From: Sulfuricurvum sp. | GTDB lineage: Bacteria > Campylobacterota > Campylobacteria > Campylobacterales > Sulfurimonadaceae | Direction of reading: 5' to 3' | Assembly: GCF_028681615.1 (NCBI RefSeq) | Contig: NZ_JAQUHV010000003.1 | Coordinates: 179,146 to 243,145 of the forward strand | DNA: 64,000 bases | Shown here: in pieces, positions 15,588 through 24,063 of the stretch | How the letters are laid out: every line of letters starts with the position of its first letter | Position numbering within the stretch: the first letter of the stretch is position 1 | Made by a program: the position numbers and the translations under genes | The notes under the pieces: model-generated | The model's database searches: none | Told to the model about the DNA's origin: nothing | The model's input: the letters and a program-made list of their open reading frames with translations, nothing else

Positions 15588-17414
15588 CTACCATGAACAT
15601 ACACGATTCCGACCGAGCTCTTTAGCCTGATAGAGTGCTTTATCGGCTTGTTCAAAGAGTGTGTCGAAATCAACGCTGTCGTTTTTCGGAGCACTGACCC
15701 CGAAAGAGCAGGTAATATGTTCGATTGTAGGGAAAAGATGAGTTTCGATACTGAGACGGATTTTGTCTGCGATATGTTCTGCAAGCGCGATATCAAGAGT
15801 CCGGATGATGACGATGAACTCTTCTCCGCCCCAGCGTGCGACTATATCGTTGTCCCGCATGATCTTTTTGAGCAAGATTGCGAGTTCTTTCAGGACGCTG
15901 TCTCCCACGGCATGTCCGAATGTGTCGTTAATCGGTTTAAATTTATCGATGTCGATGATAATAACGGAAATCTGCTGGAGATAGGGCGAGGTGGTTTCAA
16001 TATTCTCCATTAGCCCTCGTCGGTTGAGCAGAGCGGTGAGCGGGTCACGCTGGGCAGACGAACGGAGCAGGGTGTTATTATTTTTGAGTTCAACTTGTTT
16101 GTGATGGACCGTTTCTAGAAGATAGTTGAAAAAACGTGCAACGATGCCGACCTCCGTATCCCGCTCTTCATAGACTTTGGTCTGGAGATTTCCTGTTTTC
16201 ATGATACGAATAATGCTGTCGATGGTCTCCACCCATGGAAGTCTGGCCTGATGTTCAGCGACATTCAGACCGATCACTTCGTTGCGGCGAGAGACACGGA
16301 GACTGTTGAAACGAGCCAAAACCAGAAAGAGGATGATTCCGCTGCCGAAGGAAAAAATGAAAGCGCTTACGATACCGAGCGATTGCACCCCTATTAACTC
16401 CATACGGCTCATCCCCTCCTGCAGCGGGGCGAATAGTCCTACCGCAAATGTCCCCCATATACCGGAAAAACCGTGAATGCCTACCACGCTCAGCGGATCG
16501 TCTATCCGGAACTTTTTGAGCAGAAGATGATCGGAAAAATACATGATAAAAGCCGAAACAAACCCGACAAATGCAGCCTCTGTTGTTGTCAGATCGGCAC
16601 ATCCGGCCGTAATGCCCACCAGTCCCGAAATGATCCCGAAACTAAACAGCTCCACTCCGATCCCTTTTTTTAGAAAAAGACTGATGAGATAGGTGCCGAA
16701 ACCGCCGAAGGAGCCTGCAATCAGTGTATTGAGGAGAATAATACTTACCGAGGAGTTAAAGGCGAGGAGGCTTCCGGCGTTAAAAGCGAACCATGCAAAC
16801 CATAGGATAAAGACTCCAAAAACGATAAAGTTGTGGTTGCTGGGGGCAAAATTGCTGATTTTACCTTTTCGGAATCTTCCTAGTCGAGGTCCCAGAATGA
16901 TGGCACCTGCGAGCCCAATCCATGCACCCATTGAATGGACGACCGTAGAACCGGCAAAGTCAATAAATCCCATCTGTTTAAGCCATCCCTGAGCGCTCCA
17001 TGCCCAGTGCCCGAAAATCGGATAGATGATTGAAATGACGATAATAGAGACGATGACGTATCCGTTGAATTTCATCCGTTCGGCTACGGCACCGGAGACA
17101 ATGGTTATGGAGGTAGCTGCAAACATGGATTCGAAGAAAAAGAAACCGTTTTCAGCCGGATTGCTGCCGTCGATAAAAAAACTGTCTATTCCCACAATCC
17201 CGCCGATATCATGACCAAACATCAATCCAAAACCGATTATCCAGAAACAGATGACGCCGAAAATCGTATCAATGAGATTTTTCATAGCGACATTGATCGT
17301 ATTTTTTGAACGGACGGTGCCGGTTTCGACCATAGCAAAACCGAGCTGCATGGTAAAAATCAAAATGCCGCTTAAAACGATCCAAAGCAGGTCAATATCG
17401 CTATATTCGTTCAT
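15588..17414 (-). CDS. ammonium transporter (Amt) fused to a GGDEF diguanylate cyclase
   Basis: 608 residues. Residues 1 to about 400 form an eleven-helix Amt channel: the twin histidines are in TVVHSMGAW and GIHGFSGIWG, and the substrate-site aspartate is in GFIDFAGS, so transport or binding should work. A linker of about 50 residues with a HAMP-like look leads to a GGDEF domain (about 450-608) with active site GGEEF at 529-533 and the inhibitory site RDND at 520-523, both intact. It probably makes cyclic di-GMP according to ammonium occupancy. No GlnK/GlnB gene is adjacent, unlike normal amtB operons. The domain calls are firm; signalling by the channel is inference. Confidence 0.92.
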   Translation of the reverse strand: MNEYSDIDLLWIVLSGILIFTMQLGFAMVETGTVRSKNTINVAMKNLIDTIFGVICFWIIGFGLMFGHDIGGIVGIDSFFIDGSNPAENGFFFFESMFAATSITIVSGAVAERMKFNGYVIVSIIVISIIYPIFGHWAWSAQGWLKQMGFIDFAGSTVVHSMGAWIGLAGAIILGPRLGRFRKGKISNFAPSNHNFIVFGVFILWFAWFAFNAGSLLAFNSSVSIILLNTLIAGSFGGFGTYLISLFLKKGIGVELFSFGIISGLVGITAGCADLTTTEAAFVGFVSAFIMYFSDHLLLKKFRIDDPLSVVGIHGFSGIWGTFAVGLFAPLQEGMSRMELIGVQSLGIVSAFIFSFGSGIILFLVLARFNSLRVSRRNEVIGLNVAEHQARLPWVETIDSIIRIMKTGNLQTKVYEERDTEVGIVARFFNYLLETVHHKQVELKNNNTLLRSSAQRDPLTALLNRRGLMENIETTSPYLQQISVIIIDIDKFKPINDTFGHAVGDSVLKELAILLKKIMRDNDIVARWGGEEFIVIIRTLDIALAEHIADKIRLSIETHLFPTIEHITCSFGVSAPKNDSVDFDTLFEQADKALYQAKELGRNRVCSW

Positions 17415-17631
17415 CAGCGGGTTGTTTCCATTCTTAGTGTGTTAGTTGAAATGTATCTATTACATTTATATATATGCATATATCATTCTTTTTTATTTAT
17501 AAAGTCTATAGCCGTGAAGAAAAATTAGTCGAACAATTTAACACTTTTTTGTGCACGACCATTTCATAATACACACTTACCGATCAAGAAAATAGCACAA
17601 ATCACCGGTGTATTTATGAAAGGGGAAGAGT

Positions 17632-18552
17632 ATGTCTATATCATATTCCGTAAAAACGCTCACTCCTGCCGAAGCCCTTAATCTGATCGAAAATGGGGCA
17701 AAAATTCTCGATCCTATAACCCCAGAAGCGTATGATTGCTATCACATCAAAGATGCGCTGAATGCCTGTGTCTATGAAGTTGCTTTTTTACAGAAAGTTC
17801 CGGAACTTATCCCTGACAAAACGGTTCCCATTGTTATATACGCTAACAGTGCTACGTCGCATGAATCCCTTGTCGCCGCCCAAAATCTCGAACTGCTCGG
17901 TTACAGCAAGGTTTTTGTAGTGGAGGGGGGGATTGACGCGCTTGTGGAAGCCGGCTGCATGGGAGAAGGTTCCGCAGACGGACACATCGAACAACTCGAA
18001 TATACATCGGGAAGCTATAGCGCTCGGGTGGATAATGCATTTATCGGATGGACCGGACGCAATGCCAACGGTAAACATTACGGAACTGTCGGTTTGAAAG
18101 AGGGATTTCTGCAGATTGACGGAGAGAATATCCATGGCAGCTTTACCGTCGATATGAACGATATAACCGACCTTGATCTACCCGATGCCTCATTTGCACA
18201 AATGCTGGTCGCCCACTTACGTTCCGATGACTTCTTCTCCGTCCAATCCTTTCCTGAAGCTACTTTTACTATCCACAGTGCCAAACGTTCACCCGCAGCC
18301 ACTGCCAGTTCGGTCAATCATATCTTGCACGGTACTCTTAGCCTCTGCGGCATCAGTAAAACGCTCAATATTCCTGCTACCTTTGTACAAAGCAGTGCCA
18401 ATACGTTGATAATCGAAGCCCATTTTGATTTTGATCGCACACATTGGGGAATTGCCTACGGTTCTGCACATTTTTTTCGTTTTTTGGGAATGCATGTGGT
18501 CTTCGATCCTGTCAGTATCGAAGTCCGTTTCGAGCTCAACACTGTACTCTAA
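17632..18552 (+). CDS. rhodanese-like domain fused to YceI-like domain
   Basis: 306 residues, no signal peptide. Residues 1 to about 115 have a rhodanese fold (TPAEALNLIENGAKILD, then the GYSKVFVVEGGIDAL end). The catalytic loop, normally CRSGxRS, reads ANSATSHES with Ala71 at the cysteine position, so sulfur transfer is not expected. Residues about 118-306 resemble a YceI lipocalin-like domain (GSFTVDMNDI, HLRSDDFFSVQSFPEATF, HGTLSLCGISKTLNIPA) that binds long isoprenoid or fatty chains and is usually periplasmic. AGGGGAAG precedes the ATG. A cytoplasmic lipid- or quinone-binding role is possible. Confidence 0.82.
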   Translation: MSISYSVKTLTPAEALNLIENGAKILDPITPEAYDCYHIKDALNACVYEVAFLQKVPELIPDKTVPIVIYANSATSHESLVAAQNLELLGYSKVFVVEGGIDALVEAGCMGEGSADGHIEQLEYTSGSYSARVDNAFIGWTGRNANGKHYGTVGLKEGFLQIDGENIHGSFTVDMNDITDLDLPDASFAQMLVAHLRSDDFFSVQSFPEATFTIHSAKRSPAATASSVNHILHGTLSLCGISKTLNIPATFVQSSANTLIIEAHFDFDRTHWGIAYGSAHFFRFLGMHVVFDPVSIEVRFELNTVL

Positions 18553-18656
18553 AAAAGGGAGTGTATTTTTTTATCAGACTATTTCATAGTATCGGGTTAA
18601 TTGGTTACTTTTAACCTGTATGATTCCGCATAACTTTTAATGGACGGGTGGAGAAG

Positions 18657-19124
18657 ATGAAGATAGTCGTGTATTTTTTAGTTGGTTTCGCAATCGTGAT
18701 ACAGCTTTTTAGACCGGATTTTAAAAATCCGACCGTGGATGAAAAGGTTGCGTTAAATGCTGATCCTCATGTTATGAATGTCCTAAAAACATCCTGTTAC
18801 GATTGTCATTCCGATGAAACGAAATACCCATGGTATCAAAATGTCGCTCCGGTATCATGGATCATGTCAGACCATATCCAAAGAGGCCGAAAAGCACTTG
18901 ATTTTTCAAATTGGGCGAATATCGATCCAAAAGTGAAATTACTCCGATTGGAGCGTGCAACGCAAGTGGTTAAAAATGAGATGATGCCGAAACACGAATA
19001 TCTCTTGATGCATAAGAATGCTATTTTGAATAATGAAGAAAAACAAACTTTAGAGAAATTTTTTGATGAACAAATTATCGAGCTGGGCGGTTCGACAAGT
19101 ACACTGAAAAAATTTAATATTTAA
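18657..19124 (+). CDS. membrane-anchored heme-binding domain protein (c-type)
   Basis: About 155 residues. An N-terminal anchor or signal (MKIVVYFLVGFAIVIQLF) is followed by SCYDCHSDETKYPWYQNVAP, a CxxCH heme c site in the context of the Haem_bd family. A conserved later methionine (MMPKHEY) is a plausible distal ligand. It faces the periplasm and probably carries or senses electrons. The start at 18657 is preferred (GGTGG upstream); a GTG at 18648 is in frame. Its 3' end overlaps the convergent gene by 4 bases. Confidence 0.78.
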   Translation: MKIVVYFLVGFAIVIQLFRPDFKNPTVDEKVALNADPHVMNVLKTSCYDCHSDETKYPWYQNVAPVSWIMSDHIQRGRKALDFSNWANIDPKVKLLRLERATQVVKNEMMPKHEYLLMHKNAILNNEEKQTLEKFFDEQIIELGGSTSTLKKFNI

Positions 19125-19468
19125 ACAAAACAATCCCATTTTAAAGCACTCCAATGATTCGAGACAGGAGGAGCTTTTGGCGGAGCAGAAGGTATAGGAG
19201 CGCTTCGTGCATCTGATGGGTGTGGCGGAGCCGGTGTGATTTCCGGGATCGGAAGCATCGGATCGTAGGAAGCATCATCCATATAGGCTATCCGCCGTCC
19301 TCTCTGATCGAAAAAGATTCCTCGCTGAACGAATCCCAGATGTTCGCCATTGTAAGTGAATACATTGCCATCAAAGACAAATGCTCTGCAGCAATTTGTA
19401 CGGTCATAAATGACACCGTTATGAAGCCATCCAATTGTCCGTCCGTGACGGTTAAATACAGGTTTCAT
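19121..19468 (-). CDS. 4-fold beta-flower domain protein
   Basis: 115 residues. The N-terminal 65 residues hold repeated short beta units: HGRTIGWLHNGVIYD, RAFVFDGNVFTYNGEHLGFV, QRGIFFDQRGRRIAYM. Each ends in a small turn with G and an aromatic pair, the pattern of the 4-fold beta-flower domain. A proline-rich tail follows and the last residues are WDCFV. No signal peptide. GGAGG lies 11 bases ahead of the ATG. The function of the family is unknown. Confidence 0.6.
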   Translation of the reverse strand: MKPVFNRHGRTIGWLHNGVIYDRTNCCRAFVFDGNVFTYNGEHLGFVQRGIFFDQRGRRIAYMDDASYDPMLPIPEITPAPPHPSDARSAPIPSAPPKAPPVSNHWSALKWDCFV

Positions 19469-19698
19469 GGTTATTTATACCTCCGCCAGTTTTTTTGAGG
19501 GTTTTCATTGTAGCAGATAATTATAAAGAATACAAATACTTAATAATTTAAAAACAAGTAGAATCGATATTATTTAAGTTTAGTATCAGTCCTGATAGCA
19601 ACAAAAATATACGACTATATTGTCTTATGCTTAAAATATATAAGAACATATAATGCATATTATAAACAAGTTGGAAATCTTTATTTTAGGAGCGTTCA

Positions 19699-20088
19699 AT
19701 GGCTGTTCTTATTACCGACTCTTGCATAAATTGTGATGCGTGTATAGAAGAGTGTCCTGCAACAGCGATCGTCAGTGCCGACGAGTCACCGTTAAGTGAT
19801 GGTGAATACACCTACGTCAAGCCTGAAAAATGTATCGAGTGTGTCGATGCCGCAGTACCAAAATGTGCCGATGTCTGTCCGACGGAGGATTGTATCGTAT
19901 GGGATATGCCCTACGTTGCGGACTATAACGATTATTTCGTACTAAGTGACCGATACGTGATTCGAGAACATAAGAAAAAAGGGCTGATGTCTCCGGAAGT
20001 GAGTCCGATGCCGTGGCGTGAAAACATCGCCATGGAACAAAGAGAAGCTCATGTGAGTGTAGGGCAGACGCTGAAGCTTTATAATTAG
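19699..20088 (+). CDS. 2[4Fe-4S] ferredoxin, Alvin type, with C-terminal extension
   Basis: 129 residues. Cluster cysteines are C9, C12, C15, C19 and C45, C48, C56, C60, with C65 extra. The eight-residue gap between C48 and C56 and the following CxxxCP define the Allochromatium vinosum-type low-potential ferredoxins. After residue 65 there is a tail of about 64 residues (containing YVIREHKKKG and MPWREN), longer than in ordinary members. It transfers electrons in the cytoplasm; partner unknown. AGGAG precedes the start and the gene stands alone. Confidence 0.88.
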   Translation: MAVLITDSCINCDACIEECPATAIVSADESPLSDGEYTYVKPEKCIECVDAAVPKCADVCPTEDCIVWDMPYVADYNDYFVLSDRYVIREHKKKGLMSPEVSPMPWRENIAMEQREAHVSVGQTLKLYN

Positions 20089-20091
20089 GCA

Positions 20092-21510
20092 CTATAGCCA
20101 GTATTTGACGATTCGCGCGACCTTCTCTTTCAATCGTAATAACAGCGAACGATTCTCCCATTGTTCAAGATCGATGGGATCGGACTCGGCCAGATCTTTG
20201 GCAAACATGGCATCCATTTGCCGGGAAAAGTCACGCCCCAGTATCACTGCATTAATTTCGTCGTTGTGCAGGAAGCTGCGCCAATCCAGATTGGTCGATC
20301 CGATGGTCGACCAGACGCCGTCGATGGTGGCAGTTTTGGAATGCATCACTGCGCCGCGCCGCTCGTAGATCTTTACCCCCTTACGCAGCAACTGTGAATA
20401 ATACGAGCGCCCCGCGTGAAACACCACCCAAGAATCGGTATTCCCCGGCAAAATCAGCTTCACATCGACGCCGCGCTGCGCTGCATCGCCCAGAGCTTGG
20501 AGCAGTTGAGGATCGGGAACGAAATAGGCGTTGGTCAAAGATACCTGTAACTGCGCATTGTCGATCGCCGAGAGAAGGGTTAGATAGATCAGGCTATAGG
20601 GATCGGCGGAAGCGCTTCCGATGGCGCGCACGATGTCGTTTCCCTGTCGCTCGAGTTTCGGGAAATTAATTTGATTATCCAGCCGAGGCCCCTTTTGTTT
20701 GCTCCAGGTGTCCAGGAAGAGCTTCTGAAACTCCGCTACTACGGGCCCTTCGATCTGCAGGTGGGTGTCTCGCCAGCCTGTGAGTTTCGCCCCTTCTTTA
20801 TCGGAGGAGTGGATGGATGGGCCACTGGAATAGGATTCGCTGATATTGACGCCACCGACGAAGGCGATGCGGCCGTCGACCACCAGCAATTTGCGGTGAT
20901 CGCGATTATTCAGGAGCCACTCCTTTTTTTTCCCTTCCAACGGATTGACCGGATTGAATTCGAGGATCTGAATGCCGCCTGCACTTAGCCTATCGAAGAA
21001 TTCCTTAGGGGTATTCAGGCAGCCGAAGCTATCATAGATCAGATTGACCTGGACGCCCTCAGCCTGTTTTTTAAGCAGTAGATCGGCGAACTGTTGGCCG
21101 ACCTCGTCATCTCCGAAGGTATAGGTTTCCAAATGAATGTGGTTTTTGGCCGCGCGTATGGCAGCGAACATAGCTTGGTAGGTTTGCGGTCCGTCCTGCA
21201 ACAAGACCAGCTTGTTGCCTAGCACCAAAGGGCTGTCGGTATTGATCGCCTGCTCCATGGCCAGGTGTTTGTTCAGAATGTCGATGTCGCCGGATTTGCG
21301 TTCGAGCCCTTCCATGATGGCAGTGTTTCTCCCCTCGGAGACGGGACCGCGCGTCCCCTCGAATGCCACCACCTGCGTGTGTTGCGTCTGCAATTCAAGT
21401 GATGCGTCAGGGAGGGTTGCACATCCGGCGAGCAGACAGCAAGCTACCACCTTTCTGAGCCTGAGTACTGTGTCAGTCCGGAGTAATGAAAGTGAGCGTA
21501 ATAGTGTCAT
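20092..21510 (-). CDS. phospholipase D/cardiolipin synthase-like lipoprotein, probably acquired
   Basis: 472 residues. A lipobox (LLAGC, Cys near 29) indicates lipid anchoring after export. Two HKD motifs are present: HRKLLVVDGR with VGGVNIS after it, and HSKTATIDG with IGSTNLDWRS. The enzyme family makes or rearranges phosphatidyl groups. Base composition stands out: one 60-base row from 20461 contains 39 G or C, far above flanking genes, which points to transfer from a GC-richer bacterium. The ribosome site is weak. It is unlike the window's own two-helix ClsA at 7008. Confidence 0.85.
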   Translation of the reverse strand: MTLLRSLSLLRTDTVLRLRKVVACCLLAGCATLPDASLELQTQHTQVVAFEGTRGPVSEGRNTAIMEGLERKSGDIDILNKHLAMEQAINTDSPLVLGNKLVLLQDGPQTYQAMFAAIRAAKNHIHLETYTFGDDEVGQQFADLLLKKQAEGVQVNLIYDSFGCLNTPKEFFDRLSAGGIQILEFNPVNPLEGKKKEWLLNNRDHRKLLVVDGRIAFVGGVNISESYSSGPSIHSSDKEGAKLTGWRDTHLQIEGPVVAEFQKLFLDTWSKQKGPRLDNQINFPKLERQGNDIVRAIGSASADPYSLIYLTLLSAIDNAQLQVSLTNAYFVPDPQLLQALGDAAQRGVDVKLILPGNTDSWVVFHAGRSYYSQLLRKGVKIYERRGAVMHSKTATIDGVWSTIGSTNLDWRSFLHNDEINAVILGRDFSRQMDAMFAKDLAESDPIDLEQWENRSLLLRLKEKVARIVKYWL

Positions 21511-21694
21511 TTCTGGTTGTCCTGATACACGAGATCATTAAACTATTGATTAGCATCCATTTTAGCAGAATATTCTCGAAACGATTTTGAATGATTTTTG
21601 CAAGACATGAGGTTTTTGCTACTTATTGCCGGAACAAAAAAGCAGGAAGAAGAGAAAAGTAGCCTGTCTCATTTTTTTGTCTTTTCCTTTTATA

Positions 21695-21850
21695 TTATTC
21701 CGTTTTCGCTTTGACAGCTTTTACCCCTTCGTTTACTTCACCTTTAGTCCAAGTTGCTGCACTGGAGGTATCTTCTTTCATCCCTTTCCATGTAGCCGAG
21801 CAACCTGTGCAGAGCACTAATGCGGCAGCGATAAGTAGCATACGTTTCAT
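21695..21850 (-). CDS. entericidin-like small lipoprotein
   Basis: 51 residues: a signal peptide ending in the lipobox LCTGC (Cys17), then a short Lys- and Thr-rich mature part (TWKGMKEDT ... GEVNEGVKAVKAKTE). This pattern of a tiny lipoprotein with alternating Gly, Lys and acidic residues matches entericidin EcnA/EcnB-type proteins, which in E. coli form a toxin-antidote pair. Only one copy is seen here. AAGGAAT lies 5 bases before the ATG. Confidence 0.72.
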   Translation of the reverse strand: MKRMLLIAAALVLCTGCSATWKGMKEDTSSAATWTKGEVNEGVKAVKAKTE

Positions 21851-22162
21851 TGGGATTCCTTTTTGGATAAATTTAAATAATTATAACATTTGGAATAACA
21901 TAAATTGTTAATTATTACAACTAGAAGTGGGAAAAAAGAATTTGTTCTATAAAGAGTGATACAGCCCCATTTTTTTGTTCCTGTGAATCTTTTCTATACT
22001 GAGACCTTTTTGATTTTATTATAGGGTTATTCGCGGCTAAACCCTGAATCAGATGTCTCGTCGCGAATCGGTGAAGAATTTTAGGAAATATCGATATGAT
22101 ATTTTGAGTTATATGTGCGGTTCTTGTAAACAATTTGATTTCATCAAATAAAGGTTAAACGG
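21851..22162. other. 312-base AT-rich intergenic stretch without a recognisable gene
   Basis: Between the entericidin-like gene and the CPBP protein. It holds only the upstream regions of the two divergent genes. One 70-codon minus-strand reading frame (21921-22133) has no convincing ribosome site or protein pattern. I see no tRNA or repeat. Confidence 0.5.
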
Positions 22163-22810
22163 ATGGTAAAGCTGTATTTTGAATTTACACTTATTTTTAT
22201 AGTTGTACCGCTGCTTTTATTCCTTTTCACCCCAAAGGCTGTTTTGGTGTTTTTATGGATAATCACCCTGATTTGTCTGCGTATCCTTGCGAAAGATACT
22301 TCATTTGACCGTCAAAATTTTTGGCGTAAAGAGTCTATAGGATCTTTTTTTCAGCCCTTACTGATACAGTTTTTAGTTATTTCTCTGATTTTGTGCCTAT
22401 TGCTCTATTTTTTAAAGCCCGAATGGCTTTTTTTGCTCATGCGTGAAAAGACGCTGCTTTGGATAGCGATTCTCTTTTTTTATCCGCTTTTTTCAGTCTA
22501 TCCGCAGGAAATCGTCTATCGGGCTTTTTTCTTTCACCGCTATCATGTGCTCTTTCCCAATCAGCAGGCTATGATCCTTGTTAATGCATTTGTATTTGGC
22601 TATATGCATATTATTTTTCACAATTGGATCGCCGTAATCCTTACACTCGGAGGAGGTTTTCTCTTCGCGAATCTTTATGCAAAAACACACTCTCTCGCTC
22701 TGCTGTTTATCGCACACTCCCTCTATGGGTGTATGCTTTTTACACTGGGATTGGGGCAGTTTTTTTATATGGGGAGTCTTGCAACCATGGTACAGACAGT
22801 CTCTTTTTAA
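22163..22810 (+). CDS. CPBP-family intramembrane metalloprotease
   Basis: 215 residues, about six membrane helices. The glutamate motif appears as YPQEIVYRAFFFHR (the second glutamate of the usual EExxxR is kept, the first is Gln), followed by FGYMHIIFHNW and the third motif FIAHSLYG. These are the conserved motifs of CAAX protease/bacteriocin-processing (CPBP) proteins, which cut within membranes. The substrate cannot be inferred. No bacteriocin genes lie nearby. Confidence 0.8.
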   Translation: MVKLYFEFTLIFIVVPLLLFLFTPKAVLVFLWIITLICLRILAKDTSFDRQNFWRKESIGSFFQPLLIQFLVISLILCLLLYFLKPEWLFLLMREKTLLWIAILFFYPLFSVYPQEIVYRAFFFHRYHVLFPNQQAMILVNAFVFGYMHIIFHNWIAVILTLGGGFLFANLYAKTHSLALLFIAHSLYGCMLFTLGLGQFFYMGSLATMVQTVSF

Positions 22811-22833
22811 AGTCTCTACCGATTAACAATTAG

Positions 22834-23337
22834 CTATACCAACTCCAGCAGTGCGTCGCATGCCTCTTTGATACGGATAAACAGTTCCTGCGAACCCCCG
22901 GCGTCCGGATGCGCTTTTTTGGCGGCTCTGCGGTAGGCGGTTTTGATTTGAGACATCTCCAGAGTGCCTCCCTCCGGTAGCTCTAACAGCGTACGATACT
23001 CTCTTTGGGCGGATTGCATCGCATTGATCTTGCGGCGGTTATTTCTTTCGAGTTTATCAAACATCTCTTGCTGGGCTTGACGCCGTCTCTCCATGGAGAT
23101 TTGACGCAGCTCTTCCCGATCGTCTTGCCATCGTTGTTTGGACATAACGACGCATGCGGCGAAATGGATGAGGCCGTTCGTCGTAAGCTCATCCAGTGAA
23201 AACGGCCCTACCATGTCATAGGGGGCTTCCAGCCATGCGACGCTCTCATCCGTGTCGATGCGGCCTATCGTCACAAAATCGCGGATACCTATCGAACCGT
23301 TCCAAATGATCCATTCTTCGTCTTCGATGTCTTGCAT
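22834..23337 (-). CDS. J-domain protein (C-terminal DnaJ domain)
   Basis: 167 residues. The last 50 residues form a J domain: LEMSQIKTAYRRAAKKAHPD, with the HPD tripeptide, then GGSQELFIRIKEACDAL. The N-terminal half is unrelated to known zinc or substrate domains and includes a short charged coiled coil (about 88-118, rich in R, E and Q). It probably stimulates a DnaK ATPase for a particular client. AGGAGAAAG lies before the start. Confidence 0.82.
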   Translation of the reverse strand: MQDIEDEEWIIWNGSIGIRDFVTIGRIDTDESVAWLEAPYDMVGPFSLDELTTNGLIHFAACVVMSKQRWQDDREELRQISMERRRQAQQEMFDKLERNNRRKINAMQSAQREYRTLLELPEGGTLEMSQIKTAYRRAAKKAHPDAGGSQELFIRIKEACDALLELV

Positions 23338-23450
23338 GCTCTTTCTCCTGTGATGGGATAAAAGGGTTTTTTATCCTAATGCAAAATATGTGCTAGAGAG
23401 CAAAAACAGACTGGAATACAAAATGAATATCCGATGAAAAAAGGTTCTCT

Positions 23451-23741
23451 ATGGCACACAACAGCACTCCCCCCAAAGTGATACTGCTCAAAGGCAACGG
23501 AGGGATCACAATCAACAACGAGATGATGGAACTGCTCACCATCACCCTCGCACACGGGTGCATCGGTCTGCCGCTGAAGGCGTTGTATGCCGAGAACGTC
23601 TACATCGTAGAAAACAGAGAATCTTTCAACGAGATACACAAACAGATCAAAGAGAAACCGTGCTGTTTTGTCTACGGTATCGATGGACTGGATGAGGAAG
23701 ACCTAAAGCGGATCAAGGCACATAATATTACGTTTGTGTAG
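23451..23741 (+). CDS. hypothetical protein, small alpha/beta fold
   Basis: 96 residues. The alternation of strands and helices (VILLKGNGG, LLTITLAHG, VYIVENRESF, CCFVYGIDGL) suggests a small Rossmann-like or DsrE-like fold, but no defining motif is present. A cysteine pair lies in KPCCFVY. AAGG precedes the ATG. It is followed closely by the small zinc-ribbon gene, which may be co-transcribed. Function not assigned. Confidence 0.55.
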   Translation: MAHNSTPPKVILLKGNGGITINNEMMELLTITLAHGCIGLPLKALYAENVYIVENRESFNEIHKQIKEKPCCFVYGIDGLDEEDLKRIKAHNITFV

Positions 23742-23801
23742 GCCTTGTCTATTAGAATAGAGAATGCATTTCGTACTCTAGAACACCAAAAGGGGTACAG
23801 T

Positions 23802-23987
23802 ATGGATTTTTTTTGTCAGGCATGTGATTTTGTAATCGATGTGGAGATGATAGCGGAACTTGATGGGGGAAAATGCCCTTCGTGCGGCAAACTGGAGGGA
23901 TTCGGTTCCGTCCCGAAACACTCTATGCCCAACAGTGCAAATTCTCATGTTTTGAATGATTCGGATTTTTTAGAACGGGATTTCTAA
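23802..23987 (+). CDS. small zinc-ribbon protein
   Basis: 61 residues. Two CxxC-type knuckles (FFCQACDF at the start and KCPSCGKL about 22 residues later) form a rubredoxin-like zinc or iron ribbon. The start at 23802 is chosen because AAGGGG lies 8 bases upstream and the ribbon then begins at once; the frame is open from a TTG at 23745. Function unknown, perhaps a regulatory or electron-transfer accessory. Confidence 0.58.
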   Translation: MDFFCQACDFVIDVEMIAELDGGKCPSCGKLEGFGSVPKHSMPNSANSHVLNDSDFLERDF

Positions 23988-24019
23988 ACGACACTGATTT
24001 CATTTTACGCATTTACTGG

Positions 24020-24041
24020 CTCCCAAGCTCCAGCTTGGGAG
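24020..24041. repeat. perfect palindromic hairpin between convergent genes
   Basis: CTCCCAAGCT-CC-AGCTTGGGAG has 10-base perfect arms and a 2-base loop. It sits between the ends of two convergent genes and may act as a two-way terminator. It also resembles a short interspersed palindrome (TCCCAAGCTCCAGCTTGGGA) that I remember as common in several proteobacterial genomes. Confidence 0.65.
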
Positions 24042-24063
24042 TGCATGGCATAGGAATGAAACA

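Noticed and set aside
21921..22133. 70-codon minus-strand frame in the intergenic stretch
   Set aside because: No ribosome site and no recognisable protein pattern; AT-rich non-coding DNA opens frames by chance.
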